DNA from: Myxococcales bacterium
Lineage (GTDB): Bacteria; Myxococcota_A; Polyangia; Polyangiales; JADJMO01
Assembly (NCBI GenBank): GCA_016709545.1
Contig: JADJMO010000004.1
Coordinates: forward strand, 434,001-498,000
Length of the DNA: 64,000 nucleotides
Direction: 5' to 3'
The number at the start of each line of letters is the position of its first letter. Positions within the stretch are counted from its first letter, which is position 1. The position numbers were made by a program, and so were the translations under genes. The notes under the pieces were generated by a model. That model did not search any database and was not told where the DNA came from. It saw only the letters and a list, made by a program, of their open reading frames with translations. This document shows, one piece after another, positions 17,092-28,022 of the stretch.

Positions 17092-18066
17092 GTGACTACG
17101 GCCATCGCCGTCGAGCATCTCGTCAAGCGCTACGGCGTCCACGCCGCGGTCAACGACGTCTCGTTCGAGGTGCAGCGCGGCGAAGTGGTGGGCTTCCTCG
17201 GCCCGAACGGCGCCGGCAAGTCGACCACCCTGCGCATCCTGGTCGGCTTCCTCGGTCCCACCAGCGGCAGCGCGCGCATCGAGGGGCACGACGTGCAGGC
17301 CGACCCGCACGCCGCGAAGGCCGCCCTCGGGTACATGCCCGAGGCGGTGCCGCTCTACGGCGAGATGCGCGTCGCCGAGTACCTGCGCTTCCGCGCCGAG
17401 CTCAAGGGCGTGGGCCGCGCCGCCCGCACCGCCGCGATCGGCCGTGCGCTCGAGCTCGCCCGCGTGGTCGACGTGAAGGACACCCTCATCGACCACCTCT
17501 CCAAGGGCTACCGCCAGCGCGTGGGGCTCGCCGACGCCCTCGTGAGCAACCCGCGCGTGCTCGTGCTCGACGAGCCCACCGCCGGCATGGACCCGAACCA
17601 GATCCGCGACGTCCGCGACCTCATCAAGTCGCTCGGCGGCGAGCAGACCGTGCTGCTGTCGACCCACATCCTCCCCGAGGTCGAGGCCTCGTGCGGGCGC
17701 GTGGTGGTGATCGACAAGGGCCGGCTCGTGGCCGAGGGCACGCCGTCCGAGCTCGGCGCCCTGCGTCGTCCTCCGCGCCTCGAGCTCGTGCTGCGCGGCG
17801 CCCCGGCCCGCGGGATCATCGCCGCCTCGCCGTTCGAGCTCGTCTCCGACCACGACGAGGGCGACGCGCGCCGCTTCGTGCTCGGCACCCCGAAGAAGGA
17901 CGAGGACGCGGCCATCGAGGCCCTGGTGAGCGAGCTGGTCGGCGCGGGCGTCGGGGTGCGGTCGGTCGAGCGCGGCAAGGCCTCCCTCGAGGAGGTCTTC
18001 GCCTCGCTCACCCACGCGCACGAGCCCGAGCCGGCGGCCGAGCCCGAGGGCGGGGAGGCCGCATGA
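17092..18066 (+). CDS. ABC transporter ATP-binding protein (GldA-like)
   Basis: A 324-residue ATPase starting at GTG 17092: Walker A GPNGAGKST, signature LSKGYRQRVGLADAL, Walker B VLVLDEPTAG, H-loop STHILPEVEAS. A C-terminal DUF4162-like extension follows (EVFASLTHAHEPEPAAEPEG). It overlaps the permease gene by 4 nt (ATGA at 18063). With the next two genes it forms an export-type or gliding-type (GldA/GldF/GldG) ABC system. In Bacteroidetes such proteins support gliding; in myxobacteria their role is uncertain. Confidence 0.93.
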   Translation: MTTAIAVEHLVKRYGVHAAVNDVSFEVQRGEVVGFLGPNGAGKSTTLRILVGFLGPTSGSARIEGHDVQADPHAAKAALGYMPEAVPLYGEMRVAEYLRFRAELKGVGRAARTAAIGRALELARVVDVKDTLIDHLSKGYRQRVGLADALVSNPRVLVLDEPTAGMDPNQIRDVRDLIKSLGGEQTVLLSTHILPEVEASCGRVVVIDKGRLVAEGTPSELGALRRPPRLELVLRGAPARGIIAASPFELVSDHDEGDARRFVLGTPKKDEDAAIEALVSELVGAGVGVRSVERGKASLEEVFASLTHAHEPEPAAEPEGGEAA

Positions 18067-18809
18067 GGGGCTTCTGGCCGATCTTCAAGCGCGAGCTGTT
18101 CGCGTTCTTCGTCACGCCGCTCGCGTACGTGCTGATCCTCGCCTTCGTCTTCTGGCAGGGCCTGCACTTCTACCTGCTCGTGCGGTCGTTCGCGCAGGCC
18201 ACCGAGGCCAGCATCGACCAGGGCCCGGTGCAGGCGTTCTTCGGCGGCGACGTCTTCTACTACCTGCCGCTCATCCTGATCTGCCCCGCGATCACCATGC
18301 GCCTGTTCGCCGAGGAGCGGCGCGCCGGCACCATCGAGACCCTGCTCACGACGCCGGTCGGCACCGCGGGCGTGGTGCTCGCCAAGTTCTGCGCCGCGAT
18401 GGTCGCCTACATCGCGATGTGGGCGCCGACGGTCCTTTACATCGTGGTCATGCGCAAGGCCGGCGACCTCGACTACCGGGTGGTCGCCACGAGCTACCTC
18501 GGCGTGTTCGGCATCGGCGCGCAGTACATCGCCATCGGCACCATGATGAGCGCCGTCGCCCGCTCGCAGCTCGTGGCGCTCATCCTCTCCACGGTGCTGA
18601 TCCTCGGGTTCTTCCTGCTCGGGCTCGGCGAGTTCGTGCTCGACGAGGGCGCGACCCGCGAGCTCTGCGCCTACGTCTCGGTGTGGTCGCAGATGGGCGA
18701 GCTCTCCAAGGGCATCGTCGATCTGCGGCGCATCACGCTCGACGCCACCCTGGTCGCCCTGCCGCTCTACACGACCACCCGCCTGGTCGACGCGTGGAGG
18801 TGGGGATGA
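18063..18809 (+). CDS. ABC-2-type permease (GldF-like)
   Basis: A 248-residue inner-membrane protein with about six TM helices, including PLAYVLILAFVFWQGLHFYL, YYLPLILICPAITMRLFAEE and LILSTVLILGFFLLGLGEFV. The EERRAGTIETLLTTPV motif after the second helix is the classic ABC-2 coupling helix. It is translationally coupled on both sides (4-nt overlaps). It forms the membrane path for the ATPase encoded upstream. Confidence 0.92.
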   Translation: MRGFWPIFKRELFAFFVTPLAYVLILAFVFWQGLHFYLLVRSFAQATEASIDQGPVQAFFGGDVFYYLPLILICPAITMRLFAEERRAGTIETLLTTPVGTAGVVLAKFCAAMVAYIAMWAPTVLYIVVMRKAGDLDYRVVATSYLGVFGIGAQYIAIGTMMSAVARSQLVALILSTVLILGFFLLGLGEFVLDEGATRELCAYVSVWSQMGELSKGIVDLRRITLDATLVALPLYTTTRLVDAWRWG

Positions 18810-20341
18810 TCCCGCGCGAGCGTCGCCTCGCGGCGGCCGGCCTGTTCGCCGCGGCCCTCTGCGCGGTGTTCCTCAACGTGCTCGCGAACCGCCACTACCG
18901 GCGCTGGGACGCGACGCGCAACAAGCTCTACACGCTCTCCGAGCCCACGCTGTTCACGCTCGCCGCGCTCGACCGCGAGACCGACCCGGTGGAGCTGTTC
19001 GTGTTCATCGGCGGCGGCGACCCGCTGCTCGGCACGGTCAAGCAGATGCTCACCGGCTACCAGGCCAAGGCGCCGCGGCAGCTCGTCGTCCGCTACCTCG
19101 ACCCCGACCGCGACCGCGCGGAGCTCCTGCGCCTGCAGGCCGAGCTCGACGTGCACGTGGGCAAGGCCGAGGGCGGCCGCATCCTCTCCGACGCGCAGAT
19201 CGTCGCGCGCCACGGCAAGCGCGTCTGGTACGTGAAGACCGACGACATGATCGTCCTCGACGAGGGCGACGACGCCAAGGTCAAGCCCCGCGTCGAGGGC
19301 GCGATCACCGGCGCCATCCGCGCGGTGCTCTCCACCGACCGCCCGCGCGTCTGCTTCACGACGGGCCACCGCGAGGCCTCGATCGACGACCCGGGCAAGG
19401 ACGGCCTCTCGACGCTGAAGAACACGCTCGCCAAGGACAACTACGCCCCCGAGTCGGTGGAGCTCCCCAAGAACGGCGCGCTGCTCAAGGGCTGCATGCT
19501 GGTCGCGGTGGTCGCGCCGCGCGAGCCGTTCACGGCGGTGGACTCGCAGGCGGTGGTCGACGCGGTGGTGGGGGGCGCTTCGCTCCTGCTCTCGGCGCCC
19601 CCCGAGATCGACCTCGAGAAGAAGGGCCTCGTGGCCCACGGGCTCGGCCCGATCGCCGCGCTCGGCGGCGTGCAGCTCGACGACGCGGTGAGCGTGGAGA
19701 CGGAGCCCGCGCTGCGCGAGCCCTCGTCGCTCGGCCTCGTGTTCCGCGCCAAGGTCGGCGCGCACGCCACCACGGACGACCTCCGCAAGTTCGTCGAGTC
19801 GCGCGGCGGCGGCGAGGCCTACGTGCCCTTGATGTACGTGCGGCCCCTCCGGCGCACGAACGAGGGCGGCATCGCCTCCTCGGCGCTGCTCTTCTCGAGC
19901 GACAAGTCGTTCGCGCTGTTCGACATCGGCGCGTTCCTCACGAGCAAGCAGGAGCCCCAGAAGGGCGCCGGCGACCGGCAGGGGCCGCTGGATCTCGCGG
20001 CCGCCGCGGAGCGCCCGCGGCTCGCCGGCGGCGCGCGCGGGCCCCGGGTGGTGGTGGTCGGCAGCTCGACGCCGTTCCTCAACCTGGCCTACGCCGACCC
20101 GACACCCGCGATGACGTTCAGCCGCACGCTCGGCCTCCTGTGGGTCTCGTGGCTCGGGGCGCGCGCGCCGATCCTCGACCTGCCGCCGAAGGCCTCGGTG
20201 CAGGTCGCCATGCACCTGACGGAGGCCGACATCTCCAGCATCGGCCGCTACGTGCTGGTGTTCATGCCGGCGGCCACGCTGCTGCTCGGCGGCGCGGTGT
20301 GGATGCGCCGACGGACCACCGAAGGCAAGCGCAAGCGCTGA
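18806..20341 (+). CDS. GldG-like ABC auxiliary protein
   Basis: 511 residues with an N-terminal TM helix (AAAGLFAAALCAVFLNVLAN), RRWDATRNKLYTLSEPT (the conserved opening of the DUF7088/GldG family), a large periplasmic region related to ABC_transp_aux (RPRVCFTTGHREASIDDPG), and a C-terminal TM helix (VLVFMPAATLLLGGAVWM) ending in a basic tail. It overlaps the permease by 4 nt. It likely forms the periplasmic partner of the GldA/GldF-like transporter. Its stop codon overlaps a palindrome that is a candidate OxyR operator. Confidence 0.87.
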   Translation: MIPRERRLAAAGLFAAALCAVFLNVLANRHYRRWDATRNKLYTLSEPTLFTLAALDRETDPVELFVFIGGGDPLLGTVKQMLTGYQAKAPRQLVVRYLDPDRDRAELLRLQAELDVHVGKAEGGRILSDAQIVARHGKRVWYVKTDDMIVLDEGDDAKVKPRVEGAITGAIRAVLSTDRPRVCFTTGHREASIDDPGKDGLSTLKNTLAKDNYAPESVELPKNGALLKGCMLVAVVAPREPFTAVDSQAVVDAVVGGASLLLSAPPEIDLEKKGLVAHGLGPIAALGGVQLDDAVSVETEPALREPSSLGLVFRAKVGAHATTDDLRKFVESRGGGEAYVPLMYVRPLRRTNEGGIASSALLFSSDKSFALFDIGAFLTSKQEPQKGAGDRQGPLDLAAAAERPRLAGGARGPRVVVVGSSTPFLNLAYADPTPAMTFSRTLGLLWVSWLGARAPILDLPPKASVQVAMHLTEADISSIGRYVLVFMPAATLLLGGAVWMRRRTTEGKRKR

Positions 20342-20355
20342 TAGTCTCTCCCTAT
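20341..20355. promoter_or_regulatory. Candidate OxyR operator ahead of oxyR (ATAG-N7-CTAT)
   Basis: The palindrome ATAG-TCTCTCC-CTAT (GATAG...CTATC when extended one base) starts on the last base of the preceding stop codon and ends one base before the oxyR GTG. ATAG-N7-CTAT is the OxyR half-operator described in enterobacteria and also fits the LysR T-N11-A rule. It is repeated before katG. Its position suggests autoregulation. Confidence 0.7.
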
Positions 20356-20356
20356 C

Positions 20357-21274
20357 GTGCCGCTCGCGCCGTTCCCGTTCACGCTCCGTCAGCTGCAGTA
20401 CGTCGTCGCCGTCGCCGACCAGCGGAGCTTCCGCGGCGCCGCCGAGACCTGCCGCGTCGCCCAGCCCTCCCTCTCCGCGCAGGTGGCCGAGGTGGAGTCG
20501 CAGATCTGCGTTCAGCTGTTCGAGCGCGGCCACGGCCCCGTGCGGCCCACCGAGGCCGGCGGCGCGTTCGTGGAGCACGCGCGCGCCGTGCTCCTCGGCG
20601 CGACCGCCCTCCGGGACACCACCCAGACCCTGCGCGATCCGTTCCAGCGCACGCTGCGCATCGGCGTCATCCCGACGGTGGCGCCGTACCTCCTGCCGGA
20701 GGTCGGGCCCGCGCTCCGCAAGAAGTACCCGCAGCTGTCGCTGCACTGGGTCGAGGAGAAGACCGGGGTGCTGCTGCAGTCGCTCCACCACGGCGACCTC
20801 GACGCGGTGATCGTCGCCACCGGGCCCGAGACCGCCGCCCTGCCCAAGGTGGTGCTCGGCAAGGATCCGTTCGTGTTCGCCGCCGCGCCGAACCACCCGC
20901 TGGCCAAACGCAAGAAGCCCATCGAGGCCGCCGATCTCGACGGCGAGCGCGTGCTCCTGCTCGACGACGGCCACTGCTTCCGCGACCAGGCGCTCTCGTT
21001 CTGCGCGCGCCACGGCGCCGAAGAGGCGGGCTACCGCGCGACGAGCCTGCAGACGCTCGTGCAGATGGCCGCGAGCGGCGACGCGGTCACCTTGCTCCCG
21101 AACCTCGCCCTCGCCGTGGAGAACCGGCGAGAGACCCTCGTGGTCCGCGCGTTCGGGCCCCGTGGACCTTCGCGCACGCTGGCCCTCGTCTGGCGCAAGT
21201 CGTCGGGCGCCACCGTCACGCTGGAAGCCGTCGGCGAGGCGCTGCAGCGGGCGGTCCGCAAGTTCCTTCACTGA
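20357..21274 (+). CDS. oxyR: Hydrogen-peroxide-sensing LysR regulator OxyR
   Basis: A 305-residue LysR-type protein. The N-terminal winged HTH (TLRQLQYVVAVADQRSFRGA, then PSLSAQVAEVE) is followed by the effector domain. The OxyR-specific redox loop is present: DDGHCFRDQALSFC, with Cys207 and Cys216 matching the E. coli Cys199/Cys208 pair that forms a disulphide with H2O2. It starts at GTG 20357, one base after an ATAG-N7-CTAT palindrome. A matching palindrome overlaps its own stop codon just before katG. It most likely activates katG under peroxide stress and controls its own gene. Confidence 0.93.
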   Translation: MPLAPFPFTLRQLQYVVAVADQRSFRGAAETCRVAQPSLSAQVAEVESQICVQLFERGHGPVRPTEAGGAFVEHARAVLLGATALRDTTQTLRDPFQRTLRIGVIPTVAPYLLPEVGPALRKKYPQLSLHWVEEKTGVLLQSLHHGDLDAVIVATGPETAALPKVVLGKDPFVFAAAPNHPLAKRKKPIEAADLDGERVLLLDDGHCFRDQALSFCARHGAEEAGYRATSLQTLVQMAASGDAVTLLPNLALAVENRRETLVVRAFGPRGPSRTLALVWRKSSGATVTLEAVGEALQRAVRKFLH

Positions 21275-21288
21275 TAGTTTTTGACTAT
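21274..21288. promoter_or_regulatory. Candidate OxyR operator ahead of katG (ATAG-N7-CTAT)
   Basis: ATAG-TTTTTGA-CTAT with symmetrical flanking G and C (GATAG...CTATC). It begins on the last base of the oxyR stop codon, 95 bases upstream of the katG start. It has the same spacing and flanks as the site ahead of oxyR, with a different AT-rich centre. A second tandem half-site at the canonical 7-bp distance is not clear. Confidence 0.75.
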
Positions 21289-21382
21289 CGACTCCATCGA
21301 AACGATGTCTTGGTGCTCTCGGCGCGCGCGCCGTACTTCATTTCCTGTCACCACCCACCGCGACAGGCATCAGGAGAACACC

Positions 21383-23554
<2,172 letters not shown>

Positions 23555-23600
23555 CCACCCCGCGGACCGCCCGCTGGCCGGGTGGGGGTCTTCGGAATCT

Positions 23601-23633
23601 GCACGAAGGTCAAAGATACCTTGACCTTCGTGC
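23601..23633 (+). terminator. Hairpin after katG
   Basis: A perfect 13-bp stem (GCACGAAGGTCAA / TTGACCTTCGTGC) with a 7-nt loop, 46 bases after the katG stop. There is no T tract. Confidence 0.6.
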
Positions 23634-23677
23634 GAGGATTTCCAGGGAGGACGACTCGGCAAGTCCCGTCGCGGACT

Positions 23678-23710
23678 GCACGAACGTCAAAGATCCTTTG
23701 ACCTTCGTGC
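23678..23710 (-). terminator. Hairpin after the VWA lipoprotein gene
   Basis: A 15-bp stem with one mismatch (GCACGAACGTCAAAG / CTTTGACCTTCGTGC) and a 3-nt loop, 63 bases beyond the stop of the minus-strand VWA gene. Its sequence is almost the same as the katG-side hairpin. Confidence 0.6.
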
Positions 23711-23772
23711 GAAATCCGCGGACCCCCACCCGCCCGCGGTCGACCTGGCGGTCACTGCGGTCGACCCGGAGC

Positions 23773-25257
23773 TCACTTCTCGGCGCGGCCGATCAGCTCG
23801 AGCAGCTCGGTGTGCTCGGTCGCGTCGACCTTGGCGTCCTTCGCGACCGCGCGCACCGTCGCCCACGACCAGCCCTTGGCGTAGGGCGACTCGCGGAGGA
23901 TCTCGGCGAGCCCCGTCACCGCGGCGGCGAGCCGGAAGCGCGCGTCCGCCTCGACCCACGTCTTCAGGATCGCGTTCGCGGGCATCGGCACCGCCACCTC
24001 CGTCGACGGGTCGCTGCCGAGCGGCTTCTTCCAGCGGAGGCGCACCGTGAGCGGAGAGGCGTCGGTCTTCTTGAGCACCACGTCGTAGATCGCCGTCACC
24101 GAGTGGCCGGCGCCGATCTCGCCGCCGTCGACCTTGTCGTTCCGGAAGTCCTTGTCGGCGACCGCGCGGTTCTCGTACCCGACGAGCCGGTACTTCTCGA
24201 CCACCTCGGGGTCGAACGCGACCTGCACCTTCACGTCGCGCGCGATCACCTGCAGGAGGCCGTCGAGCTGGTCGACGAACACCTTCTTCGCCTGCTTCTC
24301 GCTGTCGATGTACACGTAGTTGCCGTCGCCCTTGTCGGCGAGCTGCTCCATCATCGTGTCCTGGTAGTTGCCGCTGCCGAAGCCCACGGTGGAGAGCGTG
24401 ATGCCCTTCTCCTTGTACTGCGCGATCTGCTTCAGGATCTCGGCGTGCGAGGTGGAGCCGACGTTGGCGTCGCCGTCGGAGAGCACGATCACGCGGTTGA
24501 CGTGGCCCTTCACGAAGGTCTCGTCGGCGAGCTGGTAGGCGAGGTCGATGCCGCTCGCCATCGCGGTCGAGCCGCCGGCCGTGAGCTGGTCGATCGCGCC
24601 GTGGATCTGCGCCTTGTGCTCCACGCCGGTGGGCGAGAGCACCTTGCGGACCGACCCGGCATACGTGCACAGCGCGACGGTGTCGCCCTGGCGGAGCGCG
24701 TCGGTGAGCAGGTGGAGGCTCTTCTGCGCGAGCTCGATCCGGTCGGGGCCGTTCATCGAGCCGCTCGTGTCGACGAGGTAGACGAGGTGGACCGGCACGC
24801 GCTCGGCCGCGGTGACCGCCTTGCCCTTGAGCGCGACCCGCAGCAGGTGGTGGCCCTGCTCGTACGGCGACGGCGCGGCGGCGAGGTGCACCGCGAAGGG
24901 CGCGGCGCTGCCCGCGGCCGGCGGCGCATACCCGTAGTCGAAGGCGTTGAGGAACTCCTCGGCGCGCACGGCCTCCTTCGGGGGCTTGCCACCCTCGAGG
25001 AGCTTGCGGCGCGCGATCGAGTAGGACGCCGTGTCGACGTCGACGGCGAACGTGGAGAGCGGGCTCTCGGCCGCGCTCTTCGGCGGGTTCACGCCGTAGT
25101 CGGTGTAGTGCTCGGTGTTGGCGGGGGCGGCCGGCGGCGCGTACGCGGCCCCACCGGTCGACGGCTCCTTGAGCGCGTAGCCGGCGTACCGACCGCCACC
25201 ACACGCGGCGAGCAAACCACCGAGACCGAGGACCGAGAGCTGGGCGAACCGTCGCAT
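23773..25257 (-). CDS. YfbK-type VWA-domain lipoprotein
   Basis: A 494-residue protein with a lipoprotein signal (LSVLGLGGLLAACGGG). It then has the YfbK family N-terminal motif TFAVDVDTASYSIARRKLLE, a VWA domain with the metal-ion-dependent adhesion site DTSGSM, a later Thr/Ser (GGSTAMASG) and LSDGDANVG, and the DUF3520-like C-terminal region (VQVAFDPEVVEKYRLVGYEN). VWA domains bind protein ligands through Mg2+. It is probably periplasmic or surface-anchored. It is the upstream-most gene of nothing obvious: gshB ends 45 bases before its start on the same strand, so the two may be co-transcribed (gshB first). Confidence 0.9.
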   Translation of the reverse strand: MRRFAQLSVLGLGGLLAACGGGRYAGYALKEPSTGGAAYAPPAAPANTEHYTDYGVNPPKSAAESPLSTFAVDVDTASYSIARRKLLEGGKPPKEAVRAEEFLNAFDYGYAPPAAGSAAPFAVHLAAAPSPYEQGHHLLRVALKGKAVTAAERVPVHLVYLVDTSGSMNGPDRIELAQKSLHLLTDALRQGDTVALCTYAGSVRKVLSPTGVEHKAQIHGAIDQLTAGGSTAMASGIDLAYQLADETFVKGHVNRVIVLSDGDANVGSTSHAEILKQIAQYKEKGITLSTVGFGSGNYQDTMMEQLADKGDGNYVYIDSEKQAKKVFVDQLDGLLQVIARDVKVQVAFDPEVVEKYRLVGYENRAVADKDFRNDKVDGGEIGAGHSVTAIYDVVLKKTDASPLTVRLRWKKPLGSDPSTEVAVPMPANAILKTWVEADARFRLAAAVTGLAEILRESPYAKGWSWATVRAVAKDAKVDATEHTELLELIGRAEK

Positions 25258-25302
25258 GGGAACCTCCGCGTTCCGAAGGGGAACGCGGGAGGCCCACGCG
25301 CC

Positions 25303-26262
25303 TTACAGGGGCTTCTCGAGGCGCTTCTCCACCCACTCGATCACGCGCGAGGAGTAGTCGACGCCGTCGTACTTCTGCATCTGCTGGATGCCCGTCGGGC
25401 TCGTGACGTTGACCTCGGTGAGCTTGCCGCCGATCACGTCGAGGCCGACGAAGATCAGGCCGTCGGCGCGCAGGCGCGGCGCGAGATCGGCGATCATGGC
25501 GCGCTCGTGGTCGGTGACCACCGTCTTCTCGGCGACGCCGCCGACGTGCAGGTTGGCGCGCGCCTCCTTGGCGTGCGGGACCCGCAGGATGGCCCCGAGC
25601 GGCTCGCCGTCGAGCAGGAGGATGCGCTTGTCGCCCTCGCGCGCGGCGGGGAGGAACTCCTGCACCATGCACCAGGTGCGGCCCGTCTCGCCGATGGTGG
25701 CCTCGACGATGGCGCTGAAGTTCTTGTCGTCGGCGTCCAGGAGGAACACGCCGGCGCCGGCCATGCCGTCGAGCGGCTTGATCACGGCCTTGCCGCCGAT
25801 CTCCTCCACGTAGGGCCGGATCGCGGCCGGATCGGCGGTGACCAGCGTGCGCGGCATCCACTTCGAGAAGTGGAGCGCGTAGAGCTTCTCGTTGGCGTCG
25901 CGCAGGCCGCGGGGGTCGTTGACCACCAGCGTCTTGCCGCGCACGCGCTCGAGGAGCTGGGTCATGTAGGCGTAGATCGCGTCGAACGGCGGGTCGTTGC
26001 GGATGAGCACGGCGTCGAGGTCGGCCACCGCGAAGCTCGCGAGGTCGCCGAGCGCCCAGGTGCCCTTCTCTGCCCCTGCTTCACGCGCCACCGTGGCCGG
26101 GCGGCCGCGCACGAACAGCTCGCCGCGATCGACGTAGAGGGCCCGCGGCAGCGCGTGTACGAGCGTGTGCCCTCTCGATGCGGCGGCGAGCATCAGCGCG
26201 TACGTCGTATCCTTGGCGGTGTTGATCCCATCCATGGGATCCATGAGGAACAGGAGACGCAT
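25303..26262 (-). CDS. gshB: Glutathione synthetase
   Basis: 319 residues starting MRLLFLMDPMDGINTAKDTT, the diagnostic GshB opening; ATG 26262 has GAAGG about 8 bases upstream. ATP-grasp features include VIKPLDGMAGAGVFLL, VQEFLPAAREGDKRILLLDG, LHVGGVAEKTVVT and the metal-binding VNVTSPTGIQQ. It ligates glycine to gamma-glutamylcysteine. The start codon overlaps the divergent start proposed for the gamma-glutamyltransferase. No gshA is in the window. Confidence 0.95.
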   Translation of the reverse strand: MRLLFLMDPMDGINTAKDTTYALMLAAASRGHTLVHALPRALYVDRGELFVRGRPATVAREAGAEKGTWALGDLASFAVADLDAVLIRNDPPFDAIYAYMTQLLERVRGKTLVVNDPRGLRDANEKLYALHFSKWMPRTLVTADPAAIRPYVEEIGGKAVIKPLDGMAGAGVFLLDADDKNFSAIVEATIGETGRTWCMVQEFLPAAREGDKRILLLDGEPLGAILRVPHAKEARANLHVGGVAEKTVVTDHERAMIADLAPRLRADGLIFVGLDVIGGKLTEVNVTSPTGIQQMQKYDGVDYSSRVIEWVEKRLEKPL

Positions 26263-27960
26263 GGGGAGCCTTCGTACGTCCGATGCCGTTGCCCGCAAAG
26301 GGGTCCCGGCGGTCCTCGTCGCCCCCTCGCGGTCGGGTGCGCCGCCAAGGCCCTCCCCACGCCCGAGCCGGTCAAATCAAAACCTACGGCCGCGCCCCAG
26401 GCCGAGGGCCAGAAGCACGCCGTAGCGACCGAACACGAGGCGGCGAGCAAGATCGCGCGCGAGGTGCTGCGGCTCGGCGGTGACGCGGTGGACGCGGCGG
26501 CCGCGGCGGCGCTGGCCCTCGGTGTCGCGACCCCGACCGCGTGCGGCGTCGGCGGCGGCGGGTTCGCCGTCGTGTTCCGCCAGAAGACCAAGGAGGTCTA
26601 CGTCCTGGATTTCCGGGAGACCGCGCCGGCCGGCCTCGACGTGGCCGCGCTCGACGCACGCCCGCTCACCCCGGACAAGCGCGGCCACCTGGTCGGCGTC
26701 CCGGGCGAGATCGCGGGCCTCGCGAAGCTCGTGCAGAAGTTCGGCAAGCGATCGTTCCGCGAGGACGTGCTCCCCGCTGCCGAGCTCGCCGAGCAGGGGT
26801 TCACGCTGTCGGCGCACGTCGCCCGCGCGGCGGGGTACTTCGAGAAGCCGCTGCGCGCGCTGGTCCCCACGCTCGGCGCGCGCCTCCTCGGCGGCGGCGG
26901 TCCGCTGCCCGTCGGCACCAAGGTCGTGCGCGAAGACCTGGCCAAGACGCTGCACACGATCGCGCAGCAGGGTCCGAAGGCGTTCTACGACGGCCCCCTC
27001 TCCGACGCGATGGTCGACGCGGCCAAGGCGGTCGGTGGCACGCTCACCCGCAAGGACCTCGCCGACTACGCGCCGAAGGAGCGCAAGCCGCTCACCCTGC
27101 AGATGGGCGCGCGCACGCTCTACACGATGCCGGCGCCGTCGTCCGGTGGCCTCATGCTCGCGCAGGCGATGGTCGCGCGCGCGCACCTCGGCGCGATGAA
27201 GATCGACTCCGGTGTCTACCTGCACACGGTGGCCGAGCTCATGCGCGGCTCGCTCGACGACCGCGCGCGCTTCGTCGGCGACCCCGAGGCCACGCCGTAC
27301 GACCTCGGGCCGCTCTACAGCGAGGCCCGCATGAAGGCGCGGCTCGCCAAGATCTCGCCCGACAAGACCCACCCGCCGGTGGAGCTGCGCGTCGACGAAC
27401 ACGGCACCTCGCACCTCTCGATCGTCGACGCCGAGGGCAACGCCGTCGCGCTCACCACCACGGTCAACGGGCCGTTCGGCGCCAAGATCGTCGCCGGCGA
27501 CACCGGCATCCTGCTCAACGACCAGCTCGACGATTTCGGCAAGACCGCCGACGCGATCGAGAAGAAGCCCAACGTGCCCCGCGCCGGCGCGCGACCCACC
27601 TCGAGCATGACGCCCACCATCGTGATCGAGGACGGCAAGGTCATCGCGGTGGCGGGCGGCTCGGGCGGCCCGCGCATCGCGACCAGCGTGACGCTCGTGA
27701 TGCTCGCGCGCCTCGTGTTCGGCGCCGCGCCGGGCGACGCGGTGGGCTGGCCGCGCATCCACGCGACGGGCAGCAAGCTCCTGCTCGAGCCCTCGTTCGG
27801 CACGGAGCTGGGAGACGATCTGACGAAGCGCGGGGAGACCGTGGAGGTCACCGATGCACTGAACGCCGTGCAGCTGATCGTCGTCGAGCCGCGCCCGACG
27901 GGCCGCTGGCTCGGCGCGGCGGCCGACCCGCGCAAGGGCGGATTGTCCCTCGCGGATTGA
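26261..27960 (+). CDS. ggt: Gamma-glutamyltransferase, lipoprotein-type (frameshifted near N-terminus)
   Basis: The body from about 26390 on is a complete GGT: ASKIAREVLRLGGDAVDAAA, GVGGGGFAVVF, DFRETAPAGLD, PAPSSGGLMLAQ, the processing/catalytic Thr in HGTSHLSIVDAEGNAVALTT, GILLNDQLDDF, PTSSMTPTIV and AGGSGGPR. It breaks down extracellular glutathione by transferring the gamma-glutamyl group after self-cleavage at that Thr. At the N-terminus, ATG 26261 gives a signal that runs to VPAVLVAP; one extra C in the C run 26322-26326 joins it to LAVGCAAK, making a lipobox. Repaired length 566 residues. The start overlaps the divergent gshB start, so a shared tiny promoter zone or a different start is possible. 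Confidence 0.88.
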
Positions 27961-28022
27961 AGGCGGGGGCGACCCGTGGAATATCCCGGGGGCTCCGCCC
28001 GTCGATCCCCCCGAGAACCACG

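Larger units (their letters stand above)
23579..23732. repeat. 154-bp imperfect inverted repeat with two internal hairpins
   Basis: 12-bp ends (CGGGTGGGGGTC at 23579-23590, inverted at 23721-23732) enclose two related hairpins, 23601-23633 and 23678-23710, arranged head-to-head. The left half is an imperfect reverse complement of the right half. It fills the gap between convergent katG and the VWA gene. It may be a bidirectional terminator pair or a small non-autonomous mobile element. No target-site duplication is evident. Confidence 0.65.

Noticed and set aside
23579..23732. Insertion sequence
   Set aside because: Only 154 bp, no transposase and no clear target-site duplication; kept as an inverted-repeat element or terminator pair.
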